A stretch of 21,943 bases of DNA from DASZXJ01 sp035545895 (GCA_035545895.1 DASZXJ010000032.1:1-21943), one strand, 5' to 3'. Counted from the first letter of the stretch, positions 1 to 8,765 are shown. Notes: generated by a model not told the origin, from the sequence alone. Numbers and translations: made by a program.

Positions 1-115
1 CGTCGCTTGCGCCATCGCGATGGTTTGACCGGAGAATCAACTCCGACTGCGCTCGAAGTTTCACGAAGTCGATGTCACTTCTTTACGATTACATTTGTAG
101 CTTGTTTGGACCCGA

Positions 116-2383
116 TCAAACGTCGCACCAGCGGCTCCAAAGCTCCCGGTAGGTTGATTCAAGATTCTTTGTAAAGCTGGAAGCGTCTGTGATAACAGAG
201 TTTTTCACTTTGGTTCGCATTGACGCTCTCAAATCAGACAGTTGCCTTGGATTGCCCGCCAAGTCGCAGGCGATCCGAACATACTGGTCGGCGTCCTCCG
301 CAATGAATTCTGTCATCCCTAAGTGGGTCAGCACACTGGCGCTCATTCGCGACGCATAAGATCGGCCTCGCAACGTGACCAGCGGCACACCCATCCATAA
401 CGTATCGCAGGTGGTCGTATGGCCGCTGAAGGGGAAAGGGTCCAGGGCAATGTCAATTTGACTGTAGAGTGACAAGTATTCGTTTCCAACGCATCGACGC
501 ACAAATTTCAAACGTTGTGCCGGAACTCCGCAAGCTTGTGCCAAATCCTGTATTCGCCGTTCGCAAATTCCGGCTGCCGTGACAAGCAGAACGAGTTTTG
601 AATCTTTTACCTCGTCCAGCACTCGCGCCCATAACTTGAGCACGCGGTCGTTGAGTTTTGCCGCATGATTCAAGCAGCCAAAAGTCACGTATCCGCGAGA
701 GTGGGCCGGCGTGGGAGCTACTTCAGGCGCCTTGGCTGGAGGTTGGTAGCAAAAGAAGCAGGGCAGGCGAATCAATGCCTCGGTGTAGAATTCGCAGCCT
801 TCCTTGTTCGGGTCGGCGATTTCGTCCGTCAGACGATAATCCATCGAACGAAGGCCTGTCGTATTTTGATAGCCCAAATAGGTGATCTGTATGGGAGCCG
901 GTTTTTGCGCAAAGGCAAGAAGCCGGTTTCCTGAGACATGACCTGTCAAATCAACCAAAATGTCCTGTTGGTCCGCATGGATCAGTTGGGATAGTTCATT
1001 GTCACTGAGGTAGGCGGTATTTCGCCAATCAGCTCCATAGGTTTTCAGACGTTGGGTTACTTCGTCATCCGTTTGCACATCCGAATAGCACGTGATTGTG
1101 AAGTTGGAGCGATCGTGCGCCCCCAAGATCGGTTCAACAAAGCAAGCCACCGCATGATGCCGAAAGTAGGGCGAGACATATCCAATGCGAAGGCATCGGT
1201 TTGGGTCGCGCCGGTTTGGATGTGTGAATAGGCTGCCCGACGCTCCCGATTCATGAATCCGTCCGAATTGGACATGCTCCTCAAACAACTTCGATTGTGA
1301 AATATCAGGATCATATTGAAGGGAGAAGAGCAGATTGCTGTGAGCGACGGCATAATCGGGCTGAATTGACAATGTGCGGCGCGCGCATTCCGCAGCCGCC
1401 TTGAAATCGCCCGTTTCAAGGTTTGCCAGTCCGAGGTCCATCCAGTTTCCCGGATCGTCTGGTTGAATCCGCACGGCCTGGGAACAGTATTGAACGGCCG
1501 AGTCGATGTCCTGCATGTCGCGCGATATAAGACCCAATTGGTTCAATGCAGGCGCATAGGCGGCGTTTACCTGCAGAGCCTGGCGACAAAATTGTGCGGC
1601 TTCTTCGAAACGGCCCGCACGGCGCATCAGCCAGCCGAGATTGGTCAAGGTGACGGCGTGATGCGGCGACAGTTGCAGCGCTTCTTGAAATTGCGCGACG
1701 GCGGCGTCGGTCATGCCGCCGGATGCAAGTGCGCATCCGAGATTCATGCGAGCGTCGGCATTATTTGGATTGAGCCGCACAGCGATCCGGCCATGTTGAA
1801 TGGATTCCTTCATCCGGCCCGTTTTTCCCAGTCCGGCGCAGAGCAAATTGTGCAGGCCAGCATGATTGGGACAACGAACCGCCAGGCGTTGCAGGTGCTG
1901 GATCGATTCGGTAAATCGCCTTCGATGCCAGAGATTTTCAGCCAGATGTAATTGCGGGTCGAAATAATCGGGGCTGATACGAATTGCGCCGGCGTAACAG
2001 GCAGCCGCCTCGTCAAATCGTTTCAAGTCATCCAACACCAGGCCAAGGTTATTGTGGGCTTCTGCGTACGATGGATCCAACTGGATGGCTTTTTGCAGAT
2101 GGTTCAGCGCTTCATCCGCACGCTTCATGACGCGGCAGAGCAGCGCATAATTGCTATGGAAATCCGGGGCATCCGGAGTTAACGCCAATGATCGTTTCAA
2201 GTATGGCTCGGCAGCGGAGTAGTTTCCTTGTTGATACAAGACCATGCCGAGAAGATGAGTCGAGCGCGGGTCATTGGGCGATGCGAGAAGAAGATTGCGA
2301 TATGCCTTTTCGGCTTCGTTTAGCTCGCCGGCAGCATGCAATTGCACTGCGCGCTGGAGTTGCCGCTGCACTTCATCCTGCAT
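116..2383 (-). CDS. TPR-repeat O-GlcNAc transferase-like protein (SPINDLY/GT41 family)
   Basis: Predicted 755-residue glycosyltransferase. Residues about 8-345 are roughly ten consecutive 34-residue TPR units (repeated A-x-x-x-L-G/N-P patterns), which would bind protein partners. The C-terminal half is a GT41 catalytic region: RIGYVSPYFRHHAVACF at 399-415 (the second His aligns with the conserved His of human OGT), DLTGH and PAPIQITYLGY..TTG at about 478-510, then MDYRLTD, and GVPLVTLRGRSYASR near the end. By family it would transfer a sugar from a nucleotide donor to Ser/Thr of proteins; substrate and donor cannot be read from sequence. The frame is open up to 2557, but that extension runs through an intrinsic terminator (2460-2496), so I start at the ATG at 2383 (M-Q-D-E-V). 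No Shine-Dalgarno is visible, and a possible promoter sits almost on the start. Last gene on this strand at the left edge. Confidence 0.9.
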   Translation of the reverse strand: MQDEVQRQLQRAVQLHAAGELNEAEKAYRNLLLASPNDPRSTHLLGMVLYQQGNYSAAEPYLKRSLALTPDAPDFHSNYALLCRVMKRADEALNHLQKAIQLDPSYAEAHNNLGLVLDDLKRFDEAAACYAGAIRISPDYFDPQLHLAENLWHRRRFTESIQHLQRLAVRCPNHAGLHNLLCAGLGKTGRMKESIQHGRIAVRLNPNNADARMNLGCALASGGMTDAAVAQFQEALQLSPHHAVTLTNLGWLMRRAGRFEEAAQFCRQALQVNAAYAPALNQLGLISRDMQDIDSAVQYCSQAVRIQPDDPGNWMDLGLANLETGDFKAAAECARRTLSIQPDYAVAHSNLLFSLQYDPDISQSKLFEEHVQFGRIHESGASGSLFTHPNRRDPNRCLRIGYVSPYFRHHAVACFVEPILGAHDRSNFTITCYSDVQTDDEVTQRLKTYGADWRNTAYLSDNELSQLIHADQQDILVDLTGHVSGNRLLAFAQKPAPIQITYLGYQNTTGLRSMDYRLTDEIADPNKEGCEFYTEALIRLPCFFCYQPPAKAPEVAPTPAHSRGYVTFGCLNHAAKLNDRVLKLWARVLDEVKDSKLVLLVTAAGICERRIQDLAQACGVPAQRLKFVRRCVGNEYLSLYSQIDIALDPFPFSGHTTTCDTLWMGVPLVTLRGRSYASRMSASVLTHLGMTEFIAEDADQYVRIACDLAGNPRQLSDLRASMRTKVKNSVITDASSFTKNLESTYRELWSRWCDV

Positions 2384-2390
2384 CCATGGA

Positions 2391-2419
2391 ATCAAACAGG
2401 CACTTTGGTTGTCCGTCAA
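2391..2419 (-). promoter_or_regulatory. possible sigma70-type promoter for the OGT gene
   Basis: On the minus strand TTGACG (2419-2414), a 17-base spacer and TTTGAT (2396-2391) lie between the terminator and the ATG at 2383. The predicted transcription start falls at about 2383-2385, which would make the mRNA leaderless or nearly so. This fits the absence of a Shine-Dalgarno sequence. Based on motif match only. Confidence 0.35.
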
Positions 2420-2459
2420 GCTTGCAACGGTAGATTTTGCGTTGCCGTGATGCCGGAGC

Positions 2460-2496
2460 AAAAAAACGCCCGCCGAGGTTTGGCCTCGGCGGGCGT
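2460..2496 (-). terminator. Rho-independent terminator
   Basis: A perfect 12-bp GC-rich stem (2467-2478 with 2484-2495, extendable by one A-T pair) closes a 5-base loop. Read on the minus strand it is followed by seven T residues (2466-2460). It would end transcription arriving from the LptF/GT/LptG operon, or from a short transcript starting near 2580, before the OGT gene. It also shows that the open frame upstream of 2383 is not part of the OGT protein. Confidence 0.9.
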
Positions 2497-2583
2497 CGCC
2501 AGAAAGTGGGAAGGGGAGCGTCGTGTCAGGCCTCCGTGATTGACCCTCCGGAGCCAACCATCAGAGTGCGTTTGCCTGACGAC
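2460..2583 (-). ncRNA. candidate structured RNA or 3' UTR ending at the terminator
   Basis: The 327-base gap between the LptF-like and OGT genes is not empty. Upstream of the terminator on the minus strand, 2583-2574 pairs with 2531-2520 (10 bp, one 2-base bulge). It encloses a smaller 5-bp stem (2553-2549 with 2536-2532). A weak TTGCAT / 17 bases / TACATC promoter lies just upstream. The segment could be an independent RNA of about 120 bases, an attenuator for the OGT gene, or just the operon's 3' UTR. It contains only an 11-codon ORF (MVGSGGSITEA) without a ribosome site. I match it to no known RNA family. Confidence 0.25.
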
Positions 2584-2623
2584 AATGATGTACGATTCAG
2601 CAATTGCAGATGCAAATTAAAAA

Positions 2624-2704
2624 AAGGATGAAGAATGAAGGATGAGGGACGACAAGGACTTACGCGAGTTTTCAGGTTCATCCTTCTGCCTTCAGCCTTC
2701 ATTC
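2624..2704. repeat. heptamer-built inverted repeat A
   Basis: The left arm (2624-2651) is three in-phase copies of AAGRATG plus AGGGACG. The right arm (2677-2704) is four in-phase copies of TTCNNYC. The arms are approximate reverse complements separated by 25 bases. The element begins 6 bases beyond the stop codon of the LptF-like gene (minus strand). The remainder of this gap (2584-2623) shows only an AT-rich stretch. Confidence 0.75.
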
Positions 2705-2710
2705 TTTCCG

Positions 2711-3838
2711 CTACGTGGGGATTCGGTCCAATAAAAACACCGCAACCGGGCCGAAGAGGATGATGGGTGCGGCCGCGAGCATGGCGGGCCAGCGGTTGGC
2801 CCAGGCCGCGCCGGCGGGGGGTGAGCCGGCGATCTGGTACGCGATGAAATAGCTCGCCATGCACAGGCCGGTCAAAACCAGGCATCGAAAGATCGAGCTT
2901 TTCAGTTTGCCCGGCTCGCGCGCCATCACGCACGGTATCGCGATCAGCAACATGACGACGTTTATCACCAACTGCGACAATCGAAAATGTTTGACGCGAA
3001 GCAGGTTGATCGCTCCATAGGTCTGTGGCCGAAGCAAAAGCTGATTGATTCGCGACAAAGAAAGCAGATTGACGAATTCGCCGCTGTGAAACAGGGAGAT
3101 TTCATCGGGCGTGATGTTGCTCTTGTAGGAGGCGACGGGCTGTTCGGGGCTGCGCGTTTCGGATGGCTGCATGCCCGTGACGCGCCGGCCGTTGCGAAGG
3201 TGCCATTCCTGTCTTCGATCGTCCCAATCCGCCTGGTCGGCCACCGTATGCGCGAATAGCTGAAGTTGCGGGTTGAATTCCAGAACGTCGAAACCAATCA
3301 TCGTCGCGCGGTTTTGAGCGGCCGAGTATCGCCCGGCAAAGAGCAGGCCGTTGCGGTCGTCCTGCATCGCCTGGATCGGAAACGATTTGGCGCCGGCGTC
3401 TTCATAGACCTGATCGTGCTGGCGAGTGAGCTTGTGAATGATATTTGGAATGATCACTTCCTGGTCCAGCGCCAGCAGTCCCTGGAGAACGACCGCGGCA
3501 AAAATGATGGGCGCCGCCAATCGCAGCAGGGGGATGCCGGCGGCGAGGACGGCGCTCAGTTCGTTGCACCGGCTTAGCCGGATCAGCGTGAATCCCGCCG
3601 CCACGACGGTAATCATGCCCGCCAGGTGCGAAAAGATCAGGAAGGATTGATAGTAATAATAACCGGCGAGGTTCATGATGATGTCGCCCGCCGAGAGCCT
3701 GGCGACTTCCTTGGAGCCGACCAGTTCGTCGAAGTTGAACACCATATCCAGGACGACATACATGCCGATCAGCACCATCAGGCTGATGGCGTAATCGACA
3801 AGGAAGCGAAACAGAACATATCGGTCGAGGATTTTCAT
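2711..3838 (-). CDS. LptF/LptG family permease (short form)
   Basis: 375-residue inner-membrane protein of the YjgP/YjgQ family. With LptB, these proteins form the ABC exporter that extracts lipopolysaccharide from the inner membrane and hands it to the periplasmic LptC/LptA bridge. Three membrane segments lie near the N-terminus (about 12-33, 54-80, 104-125), then a soluble region (about 140-270), then three C-terminal segments (about 282-372). The family signature after helix 2 is visible as SRCNELSAVLAAGI (89-102). The length is normal for the family. Its ATG overlaps the stop of the glycosyltransferase gene by 4 bases (ATGA) and has no clear Shine-Dalgarno, so coupled translation is likely. 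LptF and LptG cannot be told apart here, so I give no symbol. No lptB or lptC is in the window. Confidence 0.9.
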   Translation of the reverse strand: MKILDRYVLFRFLVDYAISLMVLIGMYVVLDMVFNFDELVGSKEVARLSAGDIIMNLAGYYYYQSFLIFSHLAGMITVVAAGFTLIRLSRCNELSAVLAAGIPLLRLAAPIIFAAVVLQGLLALDQEVIIPNIIHKLTRQHDQVYEDAGAKSFPIQAMQDDRNGLLFAGRYSAAQNRATMIGFDVLEFNPQLQLFAHTVADQADWDDRRQEWHLRNGRRVTGMQPSETRSPEQPVASYKSNITPDEISLFHSGEFVNLLSLSRINQLLLRPQTYGAINLLRVKHFRLSQLVINVVMLLIAIPCVMAREPGKLKSSIFRCLVLTGLCMASYFIAYQIAGSPPAGAAWANRWPAMLAAAPIILFGPVAVFLLDRIPT

Positions 3839-5346
3839 TTCGTGGTTTGCCGGTGCATCAAAGTGACAGGCCTGTTGCGCGTGCGCTCGCTGGGCAGGGT
3901 GGTGGTGGCTTGGATCACCTTATCGATCTCGTACCCGTAAGCCGCGGCAAATTCCTCGGCGTGGCCACCCACCCAGGCGAGCTGGGGTATCGAAGCCAGG
4001 TCGGGCTTGGGGTCGAAATAGTCGTAAGCGGTGACGCGTGAGCCGATGCTGATGGCCCATACGGGGCGCGACTGGTCGTAAAAGCTCAATTCGGCGGCAT
4101 CCTGGTATCGATTGGCGATGGCGGGCAGATTGCCTCGAATTTCGTTCACTTCATCGGTCATGTCATCCCACTGGAACGCATCTTCCATTTTATTGGGAAG
4201 GGGCACTTCAAGCTTCCACCACAGTTCGGGCACCTGAAGCGCGAACGCTTCGGCTCCTGCAAAGGCGCATCCGATGAGCGCCCATTTTGTCCAGGAGGGG
4301 GACCATTTCCGCGAGATGAGCTGGGCCATCAGTGCGGTGAGGGGGAAATATGCGTAATCCGCCCAGTTGAGTTCGCCGCGTGTTCGAACGGATGCGGCGG
4401 CAAATACAACGAGCGTCAGCGTTGCGTTGCAAAGCAGCAGATGCTGGGAGCGAGAGAGTTTCCGGAATTTCCACCAATAGATGCCCAACGTCGCGATGCC
4501 CAATATGAAGAGAATCGGCGAAAACGCGAGCGCCTGTCCACCCAGAAAAGTGAGAATGCCCGCGGGGTTGGGCCGGCCGCCGGCTGTGGTGCCGTGATCG
4601 AGTTGGAAAAGAAAAGATGCCCAGTCGTGGGTGGCGTTCCAGTAAATGACCGGGCTGAAAACGATCAGGGCGATCAGCGCGGCAATGTAAGGCCACGGTC
4701 GGGCAAGTTCCGCGCGGCCGGACCGGGTTCCGAACAGCGCCAAGCCGGTTGCGATGATCGGAAGGATGGCGGTGTATTTGGAAAGCAGGGCGGCGCCGCT
4801 GAGCACGCCGAACGCGCACCACGCCCACGCTGCAATGCGCTGATCGGATTCCGCATTGAGCAATAAGACAGCCAGCGCGATCGTCGAGAAAAAGCAGGCG
4901 GGCATGTCGGGCGTGAAGATCGTTCCAATGACTGTAATCAGTGGGTTGAGCAAAAGAATCGCACCCGCCAAAAATGCCGCCCGGCGCTGGCTGGTCAGTC
5001 GAAGCACAACCCACATGATCGTGACGCTGGCGCCAAACGACATGAACACGCCGAAGATTCGAACGCCCAATTCCGTCGAGCCCATCACCCCCGTCGAAAG
5101 GCGGATCAGATAGGCGATCATCGGCGGATGGTCGAGATAACCCGATGCCAGATGTTTGGACCAGACCCAATAAAGCGCTTCGTCGGGCGTGAGGATTCTT
5201 AACGAGGCGAACCATAGACGATGCATCAGCAGCGCGCCGATCGTCAATGCCACAACCAAAGGCGTGATGCGCAGCGCATAGACGGGCTCAGCCAGTGCGG
5301 GAGGAGGATCGAAGCTGGCCGTCAATTCGGATGCGTCTGCTGACAT
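3835..5346 (-). CDS. PMT/ArnT-like membrane glycosyltransferase
   Basis: 503-residue polytopic protein, with about ten hydrophobic segments from residue 28 to about 370 and a soluble C-terminal part. The first extracytoplasmic loop has the PMT/ArnT-type acidic motif T-P-D-E-A-L-Y-W (53-60) followed by LDHPP (71-75), and a second F-T-P-D motif (144-147). These are hallmarks of GT-C enzymes (GT39/GT83, PMT_2 domain) that take a sugar from a polyprenyl-phosphate donor outside the membrane. Because it is sandwiched between two LPS-export permeases, transfer of a sugar to lipid A or LPS is the best guess. Protein glycosylation remains possible. ATG at 5346 has a fair Shine-Dalgarno (AGAAAGG, 7-base spacing) and lies 13 bases after the upstream stop. 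It overlaps the next gene by 4 bases. Confidence 0.85.
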   Translation of the reverse strand: MSADASELTASFDPPPALAEPVYALRITPLVVALTIGALLMHRLWFASLRILTPDEALYWVWSKHLASGYLDHPPMIAYLIRLSTGVMGSTELGVRIFGVFMSFGASVTIMWVVLRLTSQRRAAFLAGAILLLNPLITVIGTIFTPDMPACFFSTIALAVLLLNAESDQRIAAWAWCAFGVLSGAALLSKYTAILPIIATGLALFGTRSGRAELARPWPYIAALIALIVFSPVIYWNATHDWASFLFQLDHGTTAGGRPNPAGILTFLGGQALAFSPILFILGIATLGIYWWKFRKLSRSQHLLLCNATLTLVVFAAASVRTRGELNWADYAYFPLTALMAQLISRKWSPSWTKWALIGCAFAGAEAFALQVPELWWKLEVPLPNKMEDAFQWDDMTDEVNEIRGNLPAIANRYQDAAELSFYDQSRPVWAISIGSRVTAYDYFDPKPDLASIPQLAWVGGHAEEFAAAYGYEIDKVIQATTTLPSERTRNRPVTLMHRQTTK

Positions 5347-5359
5347 GGCAAGGCCTTTC

Positions 5360-7045
5360 TTATTGACGGTTCAGTCGCCACAATAGGACAAACGCGACGA
5401 GGAAATTCACACCGTTCCCGATCCAGACCAGCAAAATGCCCAAAGGCAACGGATCGTGATAAACAAGTTCAGTCGTCCAGGGCACGTTGGTTGCAGTCTG
5501 TTGACCCGCGACGATCAGAGCGATGGTCAGCAAGGCCGGTATGACGCTCACCGCAAAGGCGCTGAGGAAATTGCCGCTGCGAAACATCATCCCCAGCGCG
5601 CAGCCCACCATGACCAATATAAAGCAACTGGTGGCGAAGCTCATGCGCGAATGCAGTTCGCTGATGACGCCGTTGTTTATCTTGCGAAGGGCGTGCAGCA
5701 GGTTTCTCCAGACTTCTGAATCACCCGAATTATTGAGATAAGATCGAACCGGGCGATCATTGAGCGCTGCAATCGCAGGCGGCATGGGCACGGTGAGCGG
5801 GCGCGAGAAGTTTTCCCGCGGAGTGGTCGAGCCGTTTACGGTTATCACCGGACCCAGCATTTCAATTTGCAGGCCGATTTGTTTGTTGGCGGTGTCCGGA
5901 AACGCCTTGATGCCGATTTCCTGGGCTTCGGCAGTCATCAGTCCCTGCTTGCCCCGGGTTTGGACCAGTCGAACCGGATCGCCGGCTTTGCCGACAAGCG
6001 TCAACCGGTCTCCGCGAATTTCCGCAGCGGCTGATGCGGGGAGCAGATCGTAACTTTCCGACGCGTTTTCCAGCTTGACCCGATGATTGGGCCCGTTCAA
6101 CTGCTCAGCCAGCGACTGAAGATAGTCGTGCACCTGGTCCGATCGCGATATATCGTGCAGTTCCTTGGCGACTTTTCTTGCGGATTCGGGATGATCGAGC
6201 AGTTCGCGCAAGCGGAAGATGTTCATGAACTGCGTCTTTTCCTCAACCGGCGAATTCATCGGAACCGGGCCGACGATTTGTTCCTGAATTGAGAACTGCG
6301 CATTTTGCCGGGGCACTGCCGCGCCCGGGCGGGAGAATTTCATGCCTCCCTTCAGGTCCATCATGAAGCTGACATCGTCGCCGTCGTTGGCCTGGTGGAT
6401 ATTGATGACCGCCTGGGAGGCGGTGAAGTAATCTTCGGGGATTTGGGTTTTGGGCTGATTCTTCGGTTGTTTTTCGTAAGTAACATACACCGCGCCATCA
6501 ATTTGAAGTGCCTGGTCCAATGGATTGGCGGGGTCGGGAGGCAGGACGCGGGCCGATCGGGCAAAGATGGTGCGAGCCTGGTCGCCCTGGTCGAAATGCA
6601 CCAGATGCGTTCGTTCGATTTGTCCAACCGCAAGCTCGGCGAGATTGGAATAGATGATCTTTTCGACTTTCAGCATGCTGTAGGGCACGATGAAGCAGAG
6701 AAGGCCGACGCTGGCGACGGCAGTCAGAATTCCGAGCACAAACGCGGGGCTCGACATCGCGAGATGACTCAACCCTGCGGCGCGACAGGCGGTGACTTCG
6801 TTGTCCGAACTGAGCCGGCCATAGACGATGGTGGTGGCGAACAATGCGGCAATGGGCAGGGAATAGGCGGTCATCGCCGGGCCGGACCAGCCAAGGATTT
6901 TGCCGACCTGCGACAGATCAAGCCCGATCTCGTACAGCGGCCGCAGGAGCCCGCCAAAGCTCATGATGGCCGAAAGGACACCCGATGCCAGGAAGAATAT
7001 GCGCACCAGGTCGCGGAATATGTACCAAAACAGGGTTCGGCTCAT
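5360..7045 (-). CDS. LptF/LptG family permease (long form)
   Basis: 561-residue inner-membrane protein, first gene of the operon. The N-terminus has three membrane segments (about 12-32, 52-75, 100-122) with the family signature SSDNEVTACRAAGLS at 79-93. Three more segments lie at the C-terminus (about 470-490, 495-515, 535-556). Between them is a soluble region of about 330 residues, much longer than in the usual 350-390-residue LptF/LptG, so the periplasmic domain is enlarged. I start at ATG 7045 (MSRTLFWYIF). The frame is open to 7132, but that would overlap the divergent comF start and puts a non-hydrophobic 29-residue tail in front of helix 1. Probable role: one of the two permease subunits of the LPS exporter, partnered by the product of 2711-3838. 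Confidence 0.88.
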   Translation of the reverse strand: MSRTLFWYIFRDLVRIFFLASGVLSAIMSFGGLLRPLYEIGLDLSQVGKILGWSGPAMTAYSLPIAALFATTIVYGRLSSDNEVTACRAAGLSHLAMSSPAFVLGILTAVASVGLLCFIVPYSMLKVEKIIYSNLAELAVGQIERTHLVHFDQGDQARTIFARSARVLPPDPANPLDQALQIDGAVYVTYEKQPKNQPKTQIPEDYFTASQAVINIHQANDGDDVSFMMDLKGGMKFSRPGAAVPRQNAQFSIQEQIVGPVPMNSPVEEKTQFMNIFRLRELLDHPESARKVAKELHDISRSDQVHDYLQSLAEQLNGPNHRVKLENASESYDLLPASAAAEIRGDRLTLVGKAGDPVRLVQTRGKQGLMTAEAQEIGIKAFPDTANKQIGLQIEMLGPVITVNGSTTPRENFSRPLTVPMPPAIAALNDRPVRSYLNNSGDSEVWRNLLHALRKINNGVISELHSRMSFATSCFILVMVGCALGMMFRSGNFLSAFAVSVIPALLTIALIVAGQQTATNVPWTTELVYHDPLPLGILLVWIGNGVNFLVAFVLLWRLNRQ

Positions 7046-7099
7046 CGAATCACAAAATGCTAACTGCAGGTCAACGCCGATGCAAAGCATGACGCAAAC

Positions 7100-7119
7100 C
7101 CGCCTGCGGCTTAGCGCGA
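7100..7119. repeat. solo copy of a REP-like palindrome
   Basis: A CCGC-CT-GCGG palindrome followed by CTTAGCGCGA. The same palindrome and tail form the right arm of the paired element at 12462-12483. It lies in the 78-base divergent gap between the long LptF-like gene and comF, next to the comF start. Confidence 0.6.
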
Positions 7120-7123
7120 ATAC

Positions 7124-7891
7124 GTGATTCACGGTACTTTAAGCGTCGTGAGGTTGAGCTGGCTTCATCATGCGATCGACTTTTGCTATCCGCCGATGTG
7201 CGCGGTGTGCAAAGGTGAGGGCGGCCAGCGTTCTCAACTCTGTTCGGTGTGTTTGGAGAAACTGGAAAAGCTGCAGACCGCGCCGGCGTGCGAGAATTGC
7301 GCCATGCCGATCGCCTCGGATGGCGGGGCATGTCCATATTGTCTGGGTGAAGGTCGCCGGCCCATCGAGCGGATCGCGCGGCTTAGTGTTTTGCGAGATC
7401 CCCTGCGCGAGCTGATCCATCGCGTGAAATACAACTCCCGCTGGGCTTTGGCTGACTTGCTGGCGGACCAATTGCTTGAGCAGCCCAGGGTGACTCATCT
7501 GTTGGCCGATGCGGATGTGATCGTTCCGATCCCGCTGCATCCATGGCGACAATTTTCGCGTGGATACAACCAGGCCGACCTGATCGCCCGGCGCATCGGC
7601 CGGCGAAAAAGAATCAAAGTCTCACCGGCTTTGGTGCGATTGAAGAACACCGAAACACAGACTCATCTGCATTCCAAGGAAAAGCGGGCCGAGAACCTTC
7701 GTGACGCGTTTGGTTTGATGAATCCTCGCGCGGTCCATGACAAACATATGGTGTTGCTCGATGACGTGATGACAACCGGTGCAACGCTCATCTCGGCTGC
7801 TCGAACCATCATGGAAGCCGAGCCCGCCAGCCTCTGTGCGATTGTCGTGGCCGTCGCCGATGCGCGCGGGCGGGATTTTGAGACGATTTGA
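7124..7891 (+). CDS. comF: ComF family protein (phosphoribosyltransferase fold)
   Basis: 255 residues. The N-terminal part carries four CxxC pairs typical of the ComF zinc finger (26/29, 40/43, 56/59, 70/73). The C-terminal half is a type I phosphoribosyltransferase-like domain with the PRPP-loop motif LLDDVMTTGAT (residues 211-221). ComF/GntX proteins are linked to DNA uptake in competent bacteria, but the exact reaction is unknown and many non-competent species keep the gene. GTG at 7124 is the first start in frame; a GTG eight codons later (7148) is an alternative, and neither has a clear Shine-Dalgarno. The gene stands alone, divergent from the LptF-type operon and separated from kdsB by 136 bases that contain a promoter. 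Confidence 0.9.
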   Translation: MIHGTLSVVRLSWLHHAIDFCYPPMCAVCKGEGGQRSQLCSVCLEKLEKLQTAPACENCAMPIASDGGACPYCLGEGRRPIERIARLSVLRDPLRELIHRVKYNSRWALADLLADQLLEQPRVTHLLADADVIVPIPLHPWRQFSRGYNQADLIARRIGRRKRIKVSPALVRLKNTETQTHLHSKEKRAENLRDAFGLMNPRAVHDKHMVLLDDVMTTGATLISAARTIMEAEPASLCAIVVAVADARGRDFETI

Positions 7892-7952
7892 TCGTTGTCA
7901 TCGCGAAAATCCGCATGCGGGCTCACGTATTCCATTTGCATCAAATACTCAT

Positions 7953-7981
7953 TTGACACAGCACCCCAATCCTACTATTTT
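7953..7981 (+). promoter_or_regulatory. sigma70-type promoter for kdsB
   Basis: TTGACA (7953-7958, consensus), a 17-base spacer and TATTTT (7976-7981) give a predicted start near 7988, about 40 bases before the kdsB TTG. It separates kdsB from comF as its own transcription unit. Confidence 0.6.
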
Positions 7982-8027
7982 TGCTCCCCAGTTCTGATTT
8001 GTCCCTCGAAGCACTTAAGGATGGCCT

Positions 8028-8765
8028 TTGCCCGCGTGCGTTATCATTCCGGCCCGCTTTGGTTCCACACGTTTTGCCGCCAAAATTCTCGCCGCAGATA
8101 CCGGAAAACCGCTGGTGCAGCATGTGGTCGAGCAGGCCAAAAAATGCTCGCTGGTGCGTGAAGTGATCGTCGCGACGGACGATCAGCGGATTGTTGAAGC
8201 TCTCAAGCCGTACAAAACGAGCACGGTCATGACCTCGCCGGCCCATCCCAGCGGCACGGACCGAATTGCCGAAGCGGCAAAAGGTTTGAAGGACGAAATC
8301 ATCGTCAACGTGCAGGGAGACGAGCCTGAAATCGAACCGGAAACGATCGATTCGCTGATCGAGCGATTGCAAAAGACATCGGACGAGCTGGCGACCGCCG
8401 CCACGCCGTTTCCAGCGGATCAGGACCCAGCCAACCCAAACATGGTGAAAGTCGCCATAAGTCCTGAAGGATATGCCCTTTATTTCTCGCGCGCGTTGAT
8501 TCCGCATGACCGGGATTGCGATCAGCGGCCGGCATATCATTTACATCTGGGCATTTACGCGTATCGTCGTCCGTTCCTGCTTGAATTTGCATCGTGGAAA
8601 CCGACCCCGCTTGAACAGGCGGAAAAGCTCGAACAGTTGCGCGCGTTGGAACATGGCCGACGGATTTTCGTGCAAAAAGTGGAACGCGCGATCAATGGAA
8701 TCGATACGCCGCAGCAATATGAGCAGTTTGTGAAAAGATACAAAAAGGAAGTTGCCAGTTGTTAG
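8028..8765 (+). CDS. kdsB: 3-deoxy-manno-octulosonate cytidylyltransferase (CMP-Kdo synthetase)
   Basis: 245 residues, normal for KdsB (about 250). It activates Kdo with CTP to give CMP-Kdo, the donor for the LPS inner core, in the cytoplasm. Visible motifs are the nucleotide-binding N-terminus IIPARFGSTR (6-15), HPSGTDRIAEAA after a conserved Ser-Pro, VNVQGDEP with the metal-binding Asp, and HLGIYAYRR. The start is TTG at 8028: a stop lies in frame at 8016, and AAGGA (8017-8021) sits 6 bases upstream. The last codons (V-A-S-C) and the TAG are made by the left arm of repeat B, so the native C-terminus may have been altered by that element. pyrG follows and supplies the CTP substrate. Confidence 0.95.
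   Translation: MPACVIIPARFGSTRFAAKILAADTGKPLVQHVVEQAKKCSLVREVIVATDDQRIVEALKPYKTSTVMTSPAHPSGTDRIAEAAKGLKDEIIVNVQGDEPEIEPETIDSLIERLQKTSDELATAATPFPADQDPANPNMVKVAISPEGYALYFSRALIPHDRDCDQRPAYHLHLGIYAYRRPFLLEFASWKPTPLEQAEKLEQLRALEHGRRIFVQKVERAINGIDTPQQYEQFVKRYKKEVASC

Noticed and set aside
2384..2557. 58-residue N-terminal extension of the OGT protein
   Set aside because: It is encoded by the intrinsic terminator and flanking spacer; the TPR domain starts after the ATG at 2383.
2526..2933. 135-codon open frame on the minus strand
   Set aside because: It overlaps the end of the LptF-like gene in another frame and runs through repeat A; its sequence shows no family pattern.
7046..7132. 29-residue N-terminal extension of the long LptF/LptG permease
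   Set aside because: It would overlap the comF start and the solo REP-like palindrome; MSRTLFWYIF at 7045 matches the usual family start just before helix 1.
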